The position numbers were made by a program, and so were the translations under genes. The notes beneath the pieces are model-generated. The model was given only the letters and a program-made list of their open reading frames with translations, ran no database searches and was not told the origin of the DNA. This document shows, piece after piece, positions 1-6,377 of a stretch of DNA of 10,992 bases (the stretch's first letter is position 1; the number at the start of each line of letters is the position of its first letter). The DNA is from Bacteroidota bacterium (lineage in GTDB: Bacteria; Bacteroidota; Bacteroidia; Bacteroidales; JADFUO01): the NCBI GenBank assembly GCA_015222115.1, contig JADFUO010000136.1, positions 1 to 10,992 of the forward strand. The letters are read 5' to 3'.

Positions 1-16
1 ACCGATAGCTATCGGT
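1..16. repeat. 16-bp perfect palindrome
   Basis: ACCGATAGCTATCGGT is its own reverse complement. It lies at the window edge, downstream of the minus-strand gene ending at 60, and overlaps a 7-bp direct repeat (GTATCAC at 15-21 and 25-31). The half-site CCGATAG/TATCGG recurs in the hairpin at 6083-6128, which suggests a dispersed repeat family. It could also act as the stem of a transcript end, but the flank needed to judge that is outside the window. Confidence 0.6.
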
Positions 17-59
17 ATCACTAAGTATCACAAAGGAAATATTTGATTCTCATGAATTA

Positions 60-659
60 CTATTTTTTCTTATTGTGGATAAAATTTAAACAAAGTCTGA
101 TTCCAAAAGTTACTTCCGGCTTTAATAATCCCTTTTCTTTAAAATGATTATATCTGTATTCATAATCATAACTATTTGAAATCCCTTTATACATTGGATA
201 TGAAAAACTTATGTACGGCTCAATATATAATTTTTCAACAATTTTCCCCCTATATGTTAGTTTAAAACCATTTATTAATCCAAGAAATGAATCATATTCT
301 TTTGAAATATTTTGATCCGAGATTTGATTATTTGCAAACATATATCCTGCACCTGAATATAAACTAATACAAAAGCCGTTTAAATATTTTTTGCCGAAAT
401 AATGTCTTATTTCAAATCCAAACTCTATTCCTTGAGCAGGTGTAATTTCCAAGTATTTTGTTCTTCCAACAATTCCAATACCACCCCATGTTAGAAAGGA
501 ATTATTTTTTAGAATTGGAATTTCATAGCTGTTAATTAGCTCAATTGAATATCTAATACCCGATTCATTAAATGCAATTTGTGGATAAAAAATTATATCA
601 CCTTTAACATAAGAAAGGTTAAATAAAAGAAACAGAGTTACTAAAATTACTTTTTTCAT
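60..659 (-). CDS. Secreted protein, probable small outer-membrane beta-barrel protein
   Basis: I do not recognise a specific family. The 199-residue product begins with a signal peptide (MKK, then a hydrophobic run to about residue 17), with likely cleavage near YVKG-D (20/21) and no lipobox cysteine, so it should be released into the periplasm or outer membrane. The mature part alternates polar and hydrophobic or aromatic residues in short stretches (about 55-66, 76-88, 95-108, 125-137, 144-153, 182-193) broken by charged, Gly- or Asn-rich turns. That is the pattern of an eight-strand-like porin-fold barrel. The last strand (EVTFGIRLCLNF) is followed by a short basic tail, HNKKK, whereas many barrels end on an aromatic residue. 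A good promoter lies about 40-70 bp upstream (695-726). It is divergent from the S41 protease. The barrel assignment is inferred from sequence texture; no enzymatic motif is visible. Confidence 0.7.
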   Translation of the reverse strand: MKKVILVTLFLLFNLSYVKGDIIFYPQIAFNESGIRYSIELINSYEIPILKNNSFLTWGGIGIVGRTKYLEITPAQGIEFGFEIRHYFGKKYLNGFCISLYSGAGYMFANNQISDQNISKEYDSFLGLINGFKLTYRGKIVEKLYIEPYISFSYPMYKGISNSYDYEYRYNHFKEKGLLKPEVTFGIRLCLNFIHNKKK

Positions 660-694
660 AAGAAAATTAATTTTTGCAGTGTTATATACAATTA

Positions 695-726
695 CAAATA
701 TAATTAATATTTATTTGTTTAACAAA
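695..726 (-). promoter_or_regulatory. Bacteroidetes-type promoter (-33 TTTG / -7 TATATTTG)
   Basis: Read on the minus strand, TTTG at 726-723 is followed after 20 nt by TATATTTG at 702-695. This matches the Bacteroidetes primary sigma-factor consensus (TTTG, then TAnnTTTG). The start point would be near 689, giving a leader of about 30 nt before the ATG at 659. It is the best two-part promoter seen in the window. Confidence 0.6.
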
Positions 727-825
727 TTTTAACAGATAATTCCCAATACTATATCGTAATTATTTCGTTTTATTATAACTTTGAAGATTATAATTACCTT
801 AAATCCGTAAGTCATTTTTTATTTT

Positions 826-934
826 GACGCAGATAAATACTGATATAACTGATTTTTAATAATAATTTATTTTATTATTATTACCTTTTAATCATAATTA
901 ATCTGTGTGAAACTTGTCCGTATGGATCAGCGTC
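826..934. repeat. AT-rich nested foldback element
   Basis: Three nested inverted repeats share nearly the same centre. The outer arms GACGCAGAT (826-834) and ATCAGCGTC (926-934) match at 8 of 9. The middle arms at 830-844 and 891-905 match at 12 of 15. The inner arms TAATAATAAT (857-866) and ATTATTATTA (874-883) match perfectly around a 7-nt loop. There is no ORF inside. It looks like a dispersed non-coding repeat or the DNA of a structured leader; the sequence alone does not decide which. Confidence 0.45.
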
Positions 935-1004
935 TTGCAATTTACTTCCGAATTTAAGAGATTAATAAATTCACCTGTTAAATAATTACCTAAAAAGAAG
1001 TTTA

Positions 1005-2630
1005 ATGAAAAATTCAACAAAAAAAATTACAGTAATAATTATAAGTTTAGTTATCACAATTTTTATATCTGCATTTTCGAATAATTATGTTTTTTCACAG
1101 AATTATGATCCGAACAAAACAGGGAAAAAATTAGCAGCAACTATGCAAATAATTAAATACTATTATGTTGACAGCATTAACGAACCCGAATTAGTTGAAA
1201 ATGCTATTATTGAAACACTGAAAGAACTTGACCCTCATTCGGCATATATTTCAAAAGAAGACATTGACAAAGCCAATGAACCTTTAGTGGGAAGTTTTGA
1301 AGGAATAGGTGTTTCATTTCAAATATTCAAAGATACAATACTCGTAATTGCACCTGTGCCTGGCGGACCATCTGATAAGTTAGGAATACTTGCCGGAGAT
1401 AAAATTGTTAAAATTGATGGCGAGGATGCAACAGGCAGTGAAATCAATAATAAATATGTATTTGAAAAATTAAGAGGTAAAAAAGGTACAAAGGTGAACG
1501 TAGGTATTTACCGTAAGGGAAAAAAAGACCTGATTGATTACACTATTACCCGCGATAAGATACCTATTAACAGTATTGATGCTGTTTTTATGGCAACCCC
1601 TGACATTGGTTATATAAAACTCAACAGGTTCTCAAAAACAACAATGGAAGAATTTCAAGAATCATTAAAAGAACTTAAGGATAAAGGGATGGAAAGACTT
1701 ATTCTTGACCTGAGAGGAAATTCAGGAGGTTATTTAAATACTGCGGTTGAATTATCCGATGAGTTTTTGCCCAATAATAAATTAGTGGTTTATACTAAAG
1801 GATTGCGTAGTCCTGTTCGGGAATATAATGCAACATTAGAGGGTAGCTTTGAAAATGGGAAACTCGTGATTTTAATTAATGAGGGTTCTGCTTCGGCCAG
1901 CGAAATTGTTTCAGGTGCAGTTCAGGATTGGGACAGGGGAATCATTATAGGCAGGAGGTCGTTTGGTAAAGGCTTGGTTCAAAGGCCCTTCGCACTTCCT
2001 GATGGCTCGGTGATTAGACTTACAACAGCACGTTATTATACTCCCACGGGTCGTAGTATTCAACGTCCTTACGAGAACGGAATTGAAGACTATTACAAAG
2101 ATTTATATAACAGGATGATACATGGAGAAATGATACATCCCGATAGTATTCATTTTCCTGATTCACTTAAATATTTTACTTCGAAAAACCGCCTGGTTTA
2201 TGGCGGTGGTGGAATTATGCCTGATGTTTTTATTCCCTGGGATTCAACAAGAGTTTCCGATTATTATTCCGATTTGATAAGAAATGGAGTGTTGAATAAG
2301 TTTGTTATTCAATATATTGATGATAACAGAAAAAAATTATTGAAAAAATATCCCGAGTTTAAAACTTATGAAAATAACTTTAAGGTGGATGATAAATTCA
2401 TAAATAATTTTATTGAATTCGCTGAAAAAGAAGATGTTGAAAAAGACGAGGAAGGATTTAAAATTTCAGAAGTATTAATTAAACAGCAAATAAAAGCTCT
2501 TATTGCCCGTAATTTATGGGATTTAAGTTCATATTTTGAAATAGTAACAAAAATTGACGACGGCTATTTAAAAGCTGTTGAAATTCTGGAAGATGGGGCT
2601 TTGTTTGAAGAACTTGATATAGGGGATTAA
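1005..2630 (+). CDS. S41 family C-terminal processing peptidase with PDZ domain
   Basis: This is a CtpA/Prc-type serine protease of the cell envelope. It cleaves proteins after its PDZ domain captures their C-terminal tails. Residues 8-32 form a signal peptide or N-terminal anchor. The PDZ domain spans about 95-185 (carboxylate-loop region GIGVSF at 100-105, then VPGGPSDKLGILAGDKIVKIDG). The protease core follows, with LDLRGNSGGYL at 234-244. By the family pattern the catalytic residues are Ser297 (in GSASASEI), Lys322 (RSFGKGLVQ, the usual 25 residues later) and Gln326, all present. Residues 400-409 carry the conserved GGGIMPDVFI segment, and a largely helical extension of about 130 residues ends the protein. 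Its 541 residues are typical of Bacteroidetes S41 enzymes. The target is not deducible from the neighbours. It is monocistronic or first in a unit with the glycosyltransferase 203 bp downstream. Confidence 0.95.
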   Translation: MKNSTKKITVIIISLVITIFISAFSNNYVFSQNYDPNKTGKKLAATMQIIKYYYVDSINEPELVENAIIETLKELDPHSAYISKEDIDKANEPLVGSFEGIGVSFQIFKDTILVIAPVPGGPSDKLGILAGDKIVKIDGEDATGSEINNKYVFEKLRGKKGTKVNVGIYRKGKKDLIDYTITRDKIPINSIDAVFMATPDIGYIKLNRFSKTTMEEFQESLKELKDKGMERLILDLRGNSGGYLNTAVELSDEFLPNNKLVVYTKGLRSPVREYNATLEGSFENGKLVILINEGSASASEIVSGAVQDWDRGIIIGRRSFGKGLVQRPFALPDGSVIRLTTARYYTPTGRSIQRPYENGIEDYYKDLYNRMIHGEMIHPDSIHFPDSLKYFTSKNRLVYGGGGIMPDVFIPWDSTRVSDYYSDLIRNGVLNKFVIQYIDDNRKKLLKKYPEFKTYENNFKVDDKFINNFIEFAEKEDVEKDEEGFKISEVLIKQQIKALIARNLWDLSSYFEIVTKIDDGYLKAVEILEDGALFEELDIGD

Positions 2631-2833
2631 TCCTGATAGCGAGGAACAAGCGCCTGTACCGACCCTGCGGGATATAAAGGTAAGGGTATAAAGGTATAGG
2701 GGCATAAAGATATAGTGGTATAATGGTATAATGGTATAAAGGATAATAGGGGAGGAACGAATTAAAAATACTAACACAGTTCAATGAGCACTCCTTTATT
2801 TCCCCAATTTCCCAATTCAATAATAATTCTTGT
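2631..2833. other. Intergenic spacer with GC-rich patch and tandem array
   Basis: The 203 bp between the protease and the glycosyltransferase start with a GC-rich patch (about 2632-2672, including CCCTGCGGG) that stands out in AT-rich surroundings. The 8-bp-period array at 2671-2748 follows. The word GAGGAAC[A/G]A occurs on both sides of the array (2641-2649 and 2752-2760). The remaining 70 bp are pyrimidine-rich and lead to the glycosyltransferase start. Small ORFs readable here are by-products of the array (periodic Tyr/Pro/Ile) and I do not regard them as genes. Confidence 0.6.
2671..2748 (+). repeat. Degenerate tandem array, 8-bp period, unit GGTATAAN
   Basis: Nearly ten consecutive units can be read: gatataaa, ggtaag (2 bp short), ggtataaa, ggtatagg, ggcataaa, gatatagt, ggtataat, ggtataat, ggtataaa, ggataata. 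The period is 8 bp throughout apart from the short unit. The units differ by point changes, so the array is decayed or maintained as degenerate. Arrays of the same period but different unit occur at 6191-6214 and 10727-10758. Confidence 0.85.
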
Positions 2834-4078
2834 ATGTTATTATGTGAGAAATACATTAACCCAAAAATATTCATTGCCTTACCGGTTATGGATGAACCGG
2901 ATTATTTGTCTTCTGTTATTGAATCGGTTAAAAAACAGACCTATAAAAATTATGAATTATTTGTTTGTATTAACCAGCCCGATGATTGGTGGTCGCAAAC
3001 CGAAAAAATCAATATTTGTGAAAATAATTTAAAATCAATAGAATATCTAAAAAGCATCAGGGAATTTCCTATAACGATTATTGACAGGTGTTCAAAAGGA
3101 AATGGCTGGAAAGGAAAGAAATACGGCGTTGGTTGGGCACGGAAAACAGTTATGGATGCCATTAACAAAATTGCCGATAAAAACGATATAATCATCAGCC
3201 TTGATGCGGATACTGTTTTTTCCGAGAATTATTTCCGGTCAGTTATAAATAATTTTAACCAAAATCCTGATGCAGTTGCCTTGTCGGTTCCGTATTATCA
3301 TAATTTAACTAATAATGAAACAGCAAACAGAGCTATTCTGCGGTATGAAATTTATATGCGTTATTATTCTATAAATCTTTCAATGATTAATAATCTGTAT
3401 AATTTCACTGCTTTGGGGTCTGCGATTGCATTGCCTGTATGGACATACAGAGGTATTAACGGAATCACCCCGCATAAAAGCGGAGAAGATTTTTACTTTT
3501 TACAGAAGTTGCGGAAATTTGGAGAGATAATTTTATGGAACAACGAAAAAGTTTATCCGGCAGCACGATTTTCAAACAGGGTGTTTTTTGGTACGGGACC
3601 GGCTATGATAAAAGGAAGCTCAGGCGACTGGAGCAGTTATCCGGTTTATTATTATTCTCTTTTTGAAGATGTTGAAAAAACTTATAGTCTTTTTTCTTCA
3701 TTGTTTTATAATGATATAGAAACCCCTATGAGCGATTTCCTTGAATCTCAATTTAATTCAAATCTGTGGAAACCTATCAGGAAAAATTGTAAAACCCAAG
3801 ATAAATTTATTAAAGCCTGCCATGATAAAGTTGACGGTTTAAGGATTTTGCAATATTTGAAATCAAAGCAAAAAGAAATTAACCTTACTGATGAAGAATG
3901 TTTGATTGAGTTTCTTAAAAAGTTTTATAAAAATCAGATTAAAGATTTAAATGTTAATTTTGATAAGTTTTCGTTTCAAAATTCAAAGATCGAAGAATTA
4001 GATGAGATTAGGAATTTTTTGATGAATAAGGAGAAAGAATATAAGGCAGTTAATAATTTATTAACAAACTTTAATTAG
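2834..4078 (+). CDS. Glycosyltransferase, family 2-like (GT-A fold)
   Basis: It probably transfers a sugar from a nucleotide-sugar donor; donor and acceptor cannot be read from sequence. The GT-A nucleotide-binding start is at residues 10-45 (PKIFIALPVMDEP, then SVKKQTYKNYELFVCIN). A conserved-looking GKKYGVGWARK stretch lies at 94-104. The DxD metal/nucleotide motif is DAD at 124-126 (IISLDADTVFSENYF), and an acceptor-side Glu-Asp is at 218-219 (SGEDFYFLQKL). Residues 275-414 form a charged, mainly helical C-terminal extension without a recognised domain. There is no signal peptide or clear membrane segment, so it should be cytosolic or peripheral. The ATG at 2834 is the only start that keeps the full GT-A start. 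miaA follows after 18 bp, suggesting cotranscription, though no functional link is obvious. A family 2-type enzyme is well supported; its pathway is unknown. Confidence 0.85.
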   Translation: MLLCEKYINPKIFIALPVMDEPDYLSSVIESVKKQTYKNYELFVCINQPDDWWSQTEKINICENNLKSIEYLKSIREFPITIIDRCSKGNGWKGKKYGVGWARKTVMDAINKIADKNDIIISLDADTVFSENYFRSVINNFNQNPDAVALSVPYYHNLTNNETANRAILRYEIYMRYYSINLSMINNLYNFTALGSAIALPVWTYRGINGITPHKSGEDFYFLQKLRKFGEIILWNNEKVYPAARFSNRVFFGTGPAMIKGSSGDWSSYPVYYYSLFEDVEKTYSLFSSLFYNDIETPMSDFLESQFNSNLWKPIRKNCKTQDKFIKACHDKVDGLRILQYLKSKQKEINLTDEECLIEFLKKFYKNQIKDLNVNFDKFSFQNSKIEELDEIRNFLMNKEKEYKAVNNLLTNFN

Positions 4079-4096
4079 CATCTATCTCTAACTAAG

Positions 4097-5029
4097 ATGA
4101 TTACAATACTCGGACCTACAGCAACAGGAAAAACCAAATTAGCTGCTCATGTTGCTGCTAAACTGAACGGCGAAGTTATAAGTGCTGATTCAAGGCAGGT
4201 TTATAAAGGAATGGATTTGTGTACGGGAAAAGACTATGATGACTATATTGTGGATGGGAATAAGATTCCTTATTTTTTGATTGATATTGTCGATCCCGGT
4301 TATGAATATAATGTTTATGAATATCAAAGGGATTTTCTAAAAATTTATAAAAATATTATTTCAAGACAAAAATTACCGGTTCTTTGTGGTGGTACAGGTT
4401 TGTATATTGAAGCTGTATTAAAAGGTTACAAGCTGGTAAGAGTTCCTGAAAATAATAGCTTAAGGAAAAAATTGGAAAAAAAGAAAACGGATGAATTAAT
4501 TAAAAAACTTTCTTCATTTCGTTCATTACATAATGTAACCGACTCAAAAGACAGAGAACGGTTAATAAGGGCTATTGAAATTCAAAATTATTACAAAGAA
4601 AATCCTGATCTGATATCTGATTTTCCCAAAATAAAAAATGAAATTTTCGGGATATATTTTGATAGAAATATTATCAGGAGAAGAATAACAGAACGGCTAA
4701 AAGCAAGACTGGAAAGCGGTATGGTTGATGAAGTGAATAATTTATTATCAAAAGGAATAACTCCTGAACAATTAAAATTTTACGGCTTGGAATATAAATA
4801 TATAACCCAATATATAATTGGCGAACTCAATTATAATGATATGTTTCAAAAGTTGAATACCGCCATTCATCAGTTTGCCAAGCGGCAAATGACATGGTTC
4901 AGAAAAATGGAAAGGAATGGGTTTAAGATACATTGGATAAACGGAAATTCGGATATTGAATATAAAGTAAATTATATTCTTGAAAATTTAAACCATAAAA
5001 AAAGAGGCACTAAAAGCACCTCATTTTAA
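4097..5029 (+). CDS. miaA: tRNA dimethylallyltransferase (MiaA family)
   Basis: It transfers the dimethylallyl group of DMAPP to N6 of A37 in tRNAs reading UNN codons, the first step of (ms2)i6A formation. The P-loop is GPTATGKT (6-13). It is followed by ISADSRQVYKGMD (28-40, with the catalytic-region Asp31), GGTGLYI (98-104), DRERLIRAIE (152-161) and RQMTWFRKM (263-271). Its 310 residues are normal for the family. Some segments differ from the standard form: TGKDYDDY (43-50) stands where TAxP-type sequence is usual, and FYGLEYKY (228-235) replaces the common GYRQ/GYKE segment. This resembles the second MiaA type that some Bacteroides carry beside a standard copy (recalled, not checked). The ATG sits 18 bp after the glycosyltransferase stop, so a shared transcript is likely. 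The last codons overlap a terminator of the opposing gene. Confidence 0.93.
   Translation: MITILGPTATGKTKLAAHVAAKLNGEVISADSRQVYKGMDLCTGKDYDDYIVDGNKIPYFLIDIVDPGYEYNVYEYQRDFLKIYKNIISRQKLPVLCGGTGLYIEAVLKGYKLVRVPENNSLRKKLEKKKTDELIKKLSSFRSLHNVTDSKDRERLIRAIEIQNYYKENPDLISDFPKIKNEIFGIYFDRNIIRRRITERLKARLESGMVDEVNNLLSKGITPEQLKFYGLEYKYITQYIIGELNYNDMFQKLNTAIHQFAKRQMTWFRKMERNGFKIHWINGNSDIEYKVNYILENLNHKKRGTKSTSF
4997..5022 (-). terminator. Rho-independent terminator of the minus-strand lipoprotein gene
   Basis: On the minus strand the RNA reads GAGGUGC-UUUUA-GUGCCUC followed by seven U. This gives a 7-bp stem (two G:U pairs), a 5-nt loop and a U tract, 49 nt downstream of the lipoprotein stop. On the plus strand the same two positions become C-A and A-C mismatches and no clean U run follows, so the signal is directional. 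It lies inside the last codons of miaA. Confidence 0.65.
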
Positions 5030-5070
5030 TATTAATTGTTATTTGTTTTTTTGAAGTTTTTTTACAAATT

Positions 5071-5988
5071 TTATTCCTGAACTTTTACATCAAAAGTAAT
5101 ATCTCCTTCATCGCCGGTATTTATTGCGGTAATTTTGATTAAACCTTTTTTTCCTGCAAATTCAGGTTTGGCAGGATCAGTGATAAATGCAAGTATATTG
5201 CCAACTGCCAATTCATTGATCTTTGTTTCGGTAACACCTTCAGCGGTTAATTCAACAATTAAAGCATCATTTGTGATTGATTCCCAGTCAACGGCTGTTG
5301 TAATTTTTTTAAAGAGTGTATTATTTCTTACACTCCATGTTTGTAAGCCGTTAATTGTATCATTATATACTGTTGCGGCAGCTTCATCAGCAGGGGATGC
5401 AAGTGTTGCAAGATTTGTTGCTCCGTAGAAATAAAGAAAATCAACCTTATCTGCATTTGCTTTTGCTGTTGCCAGTAACCAAACATCTCCGGTCATAGAT
5501 GCAAAGGAATTTCCAATATCTGTTACATGCTGAGCTGCTAATAAAGTGTTTGAATACTCATAAATCGGTCCGGCAGAAGCAGCGACTGTAACATTAAAAG
5601 CTATTTCTTGCGACTCTCCGTCTTTATCGGTAATCTTTGCAGATAAACGAAATACACTCTCATTGTTGAATGTGATAAAGAAATTAATATCAAATGTGGA
5701 AATATTTAAAGTTGAATCAAGCAAAACCTGGGGAATATTGTTTGAAGTAAGTATTAAAGTAAATTTGTTAAGTTTTGCATTTGAATTTGTGTTTGATAAT
5801 GCAATTACGCCAACCTTAACTGAATCACCAGTAGCTATTGTTACATCAGAAGATGTATAATCATTACCACCTTTGAAAGTAATGGTTGGTTTTTTATCAA
5901 CAGTATCATCATCGCTTTTTTTACAAGCAGAAATAATTGTAAGTCCCGACAAAATAACTGCTATGAATAAATAACTTAATTTTTTCAT
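5071..5988 (-). CDS. Predicted surface-exposed lipoprotein with Ig-like domain
   Basis: The product has a lipoprotein signal peptide: MKK, a hydrophobic run, and lipobox IISAC with Cys22. The sequence after the cysteine, KKSDDD, fits the charged lipoprotein export signal that sends Bacteroidetes lipoproteins to the outer face of the outer membrane. Residues 33-135 look like an Ig/PKD-type beta sandwich (PTITFKGG start, ITDKDGESQEIAFNVTV end). Residues 141-305 form a second beta-rich domain containing FLYFYGATNLATLASP (184-199) and GKKGLIKITAI near the end. I recognise this as the kind of two-domain hypothetical lipoprotein common in environmental Bacteroidetes, without known function; no catalytic motif is visible. 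It is transcribed alone, from the promoter at 6137-6144 through a leader of about 140 nt to the terminator at 4997-5022. A binding or adhesive role is only a guess. Confidence 0.85.
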   Translation of the reverse strand: MKKLSYLFIAVILSGLTIISACKKSDDDTVDKKPTITFKGGNDYTSSDVTIATGDSVKVGVIALSNTNSNAKLNKFTLILTSNNIPQVLLDSTLNISTFDINFFITFNNESVFRLSAKITDKDGESQEIAFNVTVAASAGPIYEYSNTLLAAQHVTDIGNSFASMTGDVWLLATAKANADKVDFLYFYGATNLATLASPADEAAATVYNDTINGLQTWSVRNNTLFKKITTAVDWESITNDALIVELTAEGVTETKINELAVGNILAFITDPAKPEFAGKKGLIKITAINTGDEGDITFDVKVQE

Positions 5989-6082
5989 TTTTAAAGATTT
6001 AATTGGTTAATAAAATTAATTAATGAAAGTAAACTGAATCTTAACAATTTTGCAACGTAAAAGCTGTTTAGAGTCAGTTATG

Positions 6083-6128
6083 CCGATAGGAACAGACCTA
6101 TTAATTTTGAAATTCTGTTACATATCGG
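6083..6128 (-). promoter_or_regulatory. Hairpin at predicted 5' end of the lipoprotein mRNA
   Basis: On the minus strand CCGATA (6128-6123) pairs with TATCGG (6088-6083), and AACAGA (6119-6114) pairs with TCTGTT (6096-6091). The stems are separated by a 3/2 internal loop and close a 17-nt loop. The structure would begin within a few nucleotides of the transcript start predicted from the -7 motif at 6144-6137. It may protect or regulate the 140-nt leader, or it may be a dispersed repeat sharing the CCGATAG core with positions 1-16. Confidence 0.5.
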
Positions 6129-6136
6129 TATAAACG

Positions 6137-6144
6137 CAAAGATA
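6137..6144 (-). promoter_or_regulatory. -7 promoter motif TATCTTTG for the lipoprotein gene
   Basis: Minus-strand TATCTTTG matches the Bacteroidetes TAnnTTTG -7 consensus exactly. No clean TTTG is present about 20 nt upstream; the region there is AT-rich (TTAACTTTAAAA). The predicted start near 6130 gives a leader of about 140 nt to the ATG at 5988. Confidence 0.45.
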
Positions 6145-6190
6145 TTATAAATATTATTTTAAAGTTAAGTATGTTATAAAATTTTTATAT

Positions 6191-6214
6191 GGTTTGATGA
6201 TTGGATGGTTGGAT
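6191..6214 (+). repeat. Short tandem array, 8-bp period, unit GRTTGGAT
   Basis: Three consecutive units: ggtttgat, gattggat, ggttggat. The array is short and degenerate, but has the same 8-bp period and the same G-first, T-last layout as the arrays at 2671-2748 and 10727-10758. Confidence 0.6.
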
Positions 6215-6265
6215 GTTTGTGGGAGAAACGAGCGTATCGGGATCGGGAAAAGTAAAAAAGAAGTT

Positions 6266-6286
6266 GGCAGTAGGCAATCGGCAATA
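6266..6286 (+). repeat. Tandem heptamer array GGCARTM
   Basis: Three 7-bp units in a row: ggcagta, ggcaatc, ggcaata. The period differs from the 8-bp arrays. Similar GGCAGT-type heptamers are familiar from Bacteroidetes intergenic DNA (recalled, not searched). Confidence 0.6.
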
Positions 6287-6333
6287 AGCTAATTAATAAT
6301 AAGTTACAAAAAATCCATAATTCGTAACAATCA

Positions 6334-6359
6334 ACGCCCTGAGCGAAGTCGAAGGGCGT
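6334..6359. repeat. GC-rich hairpin element ACGCCCT...AGGGCGT
   Basis: A 7-bp perfect inverted repeat (ACGCCCT at 6334-6340, AGGGCGT at 6353-6359) encloses GAGCGAAGTCGA. The core CCCTGAGCGAAGTCGAAGGG is, from memory, a short dispersed sequence seen in many Bacteroidetes genomes. It is much richer in GC than its surroundings. No U tract follows, so it is not a standard terminator. Confidence 0.55.
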
Positions 6360-6377
6360 AATTAGTAATTTTTATTC

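Larger units (their letters stand above)
661..1004. other. Divergent intergenic region, 344 bp
   Basis: This gap between the divergent barrel gene and the S41 protease gene holds the minus-strand promoter at 695-726 and the foldback element at 826-934. On the plus strand there is one TAACTTTG (776-783) that fits the -7 consensus, but no TTTG sits at the right distance, and it would give a leader of more than 200 nt running through the foldback. The protease promoter is therefore unresolved. The bases just before its ATG (aaaaagaagttta) are purine-rich without a clear Shine-Dalgarno match. No coding potential is seen. Confidence 0.6.

Noticed and set aside
2671..2748. Possible CRISPR array or iteron origin
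   Set aside because: The units are 8 bp with no spacers, so it is not CRISPR. There is no replication initiator gene nearby, and the arrays vary too much in unit sequence to be iterons.
2500..2874. Minus-strand frames rich in Tyr/Pro/Ile over the protease-glycosyltransferase spacer
   Set aside because: They are translations of the 8-bp array plus antisense of the protease 3' end. The periodic peptide follows from the repeat, and there is no plausible promoter or protein motif.
2784..3032. Plus-strand 82-residue frame overlapping the glycosyltransferase start
   Set aside because: It overlaps in another frame a gene with clear family motifs, shows no domain, and is explained as a shadow.
5989..6082. 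Known riboswitch in the lipoprotein leader
   Set aside because: I could not match the leader to any conserved riboswitch core, and the gene has no metabolite-related function. Only the 5' hairpin is supported.
6334..6359. Terminator for pcm
   Set aside because: The hairpin has GC-rich arms but no U tract on either strand and lies about 180 bp past the pcm stop; a dispersed repeat fits better.
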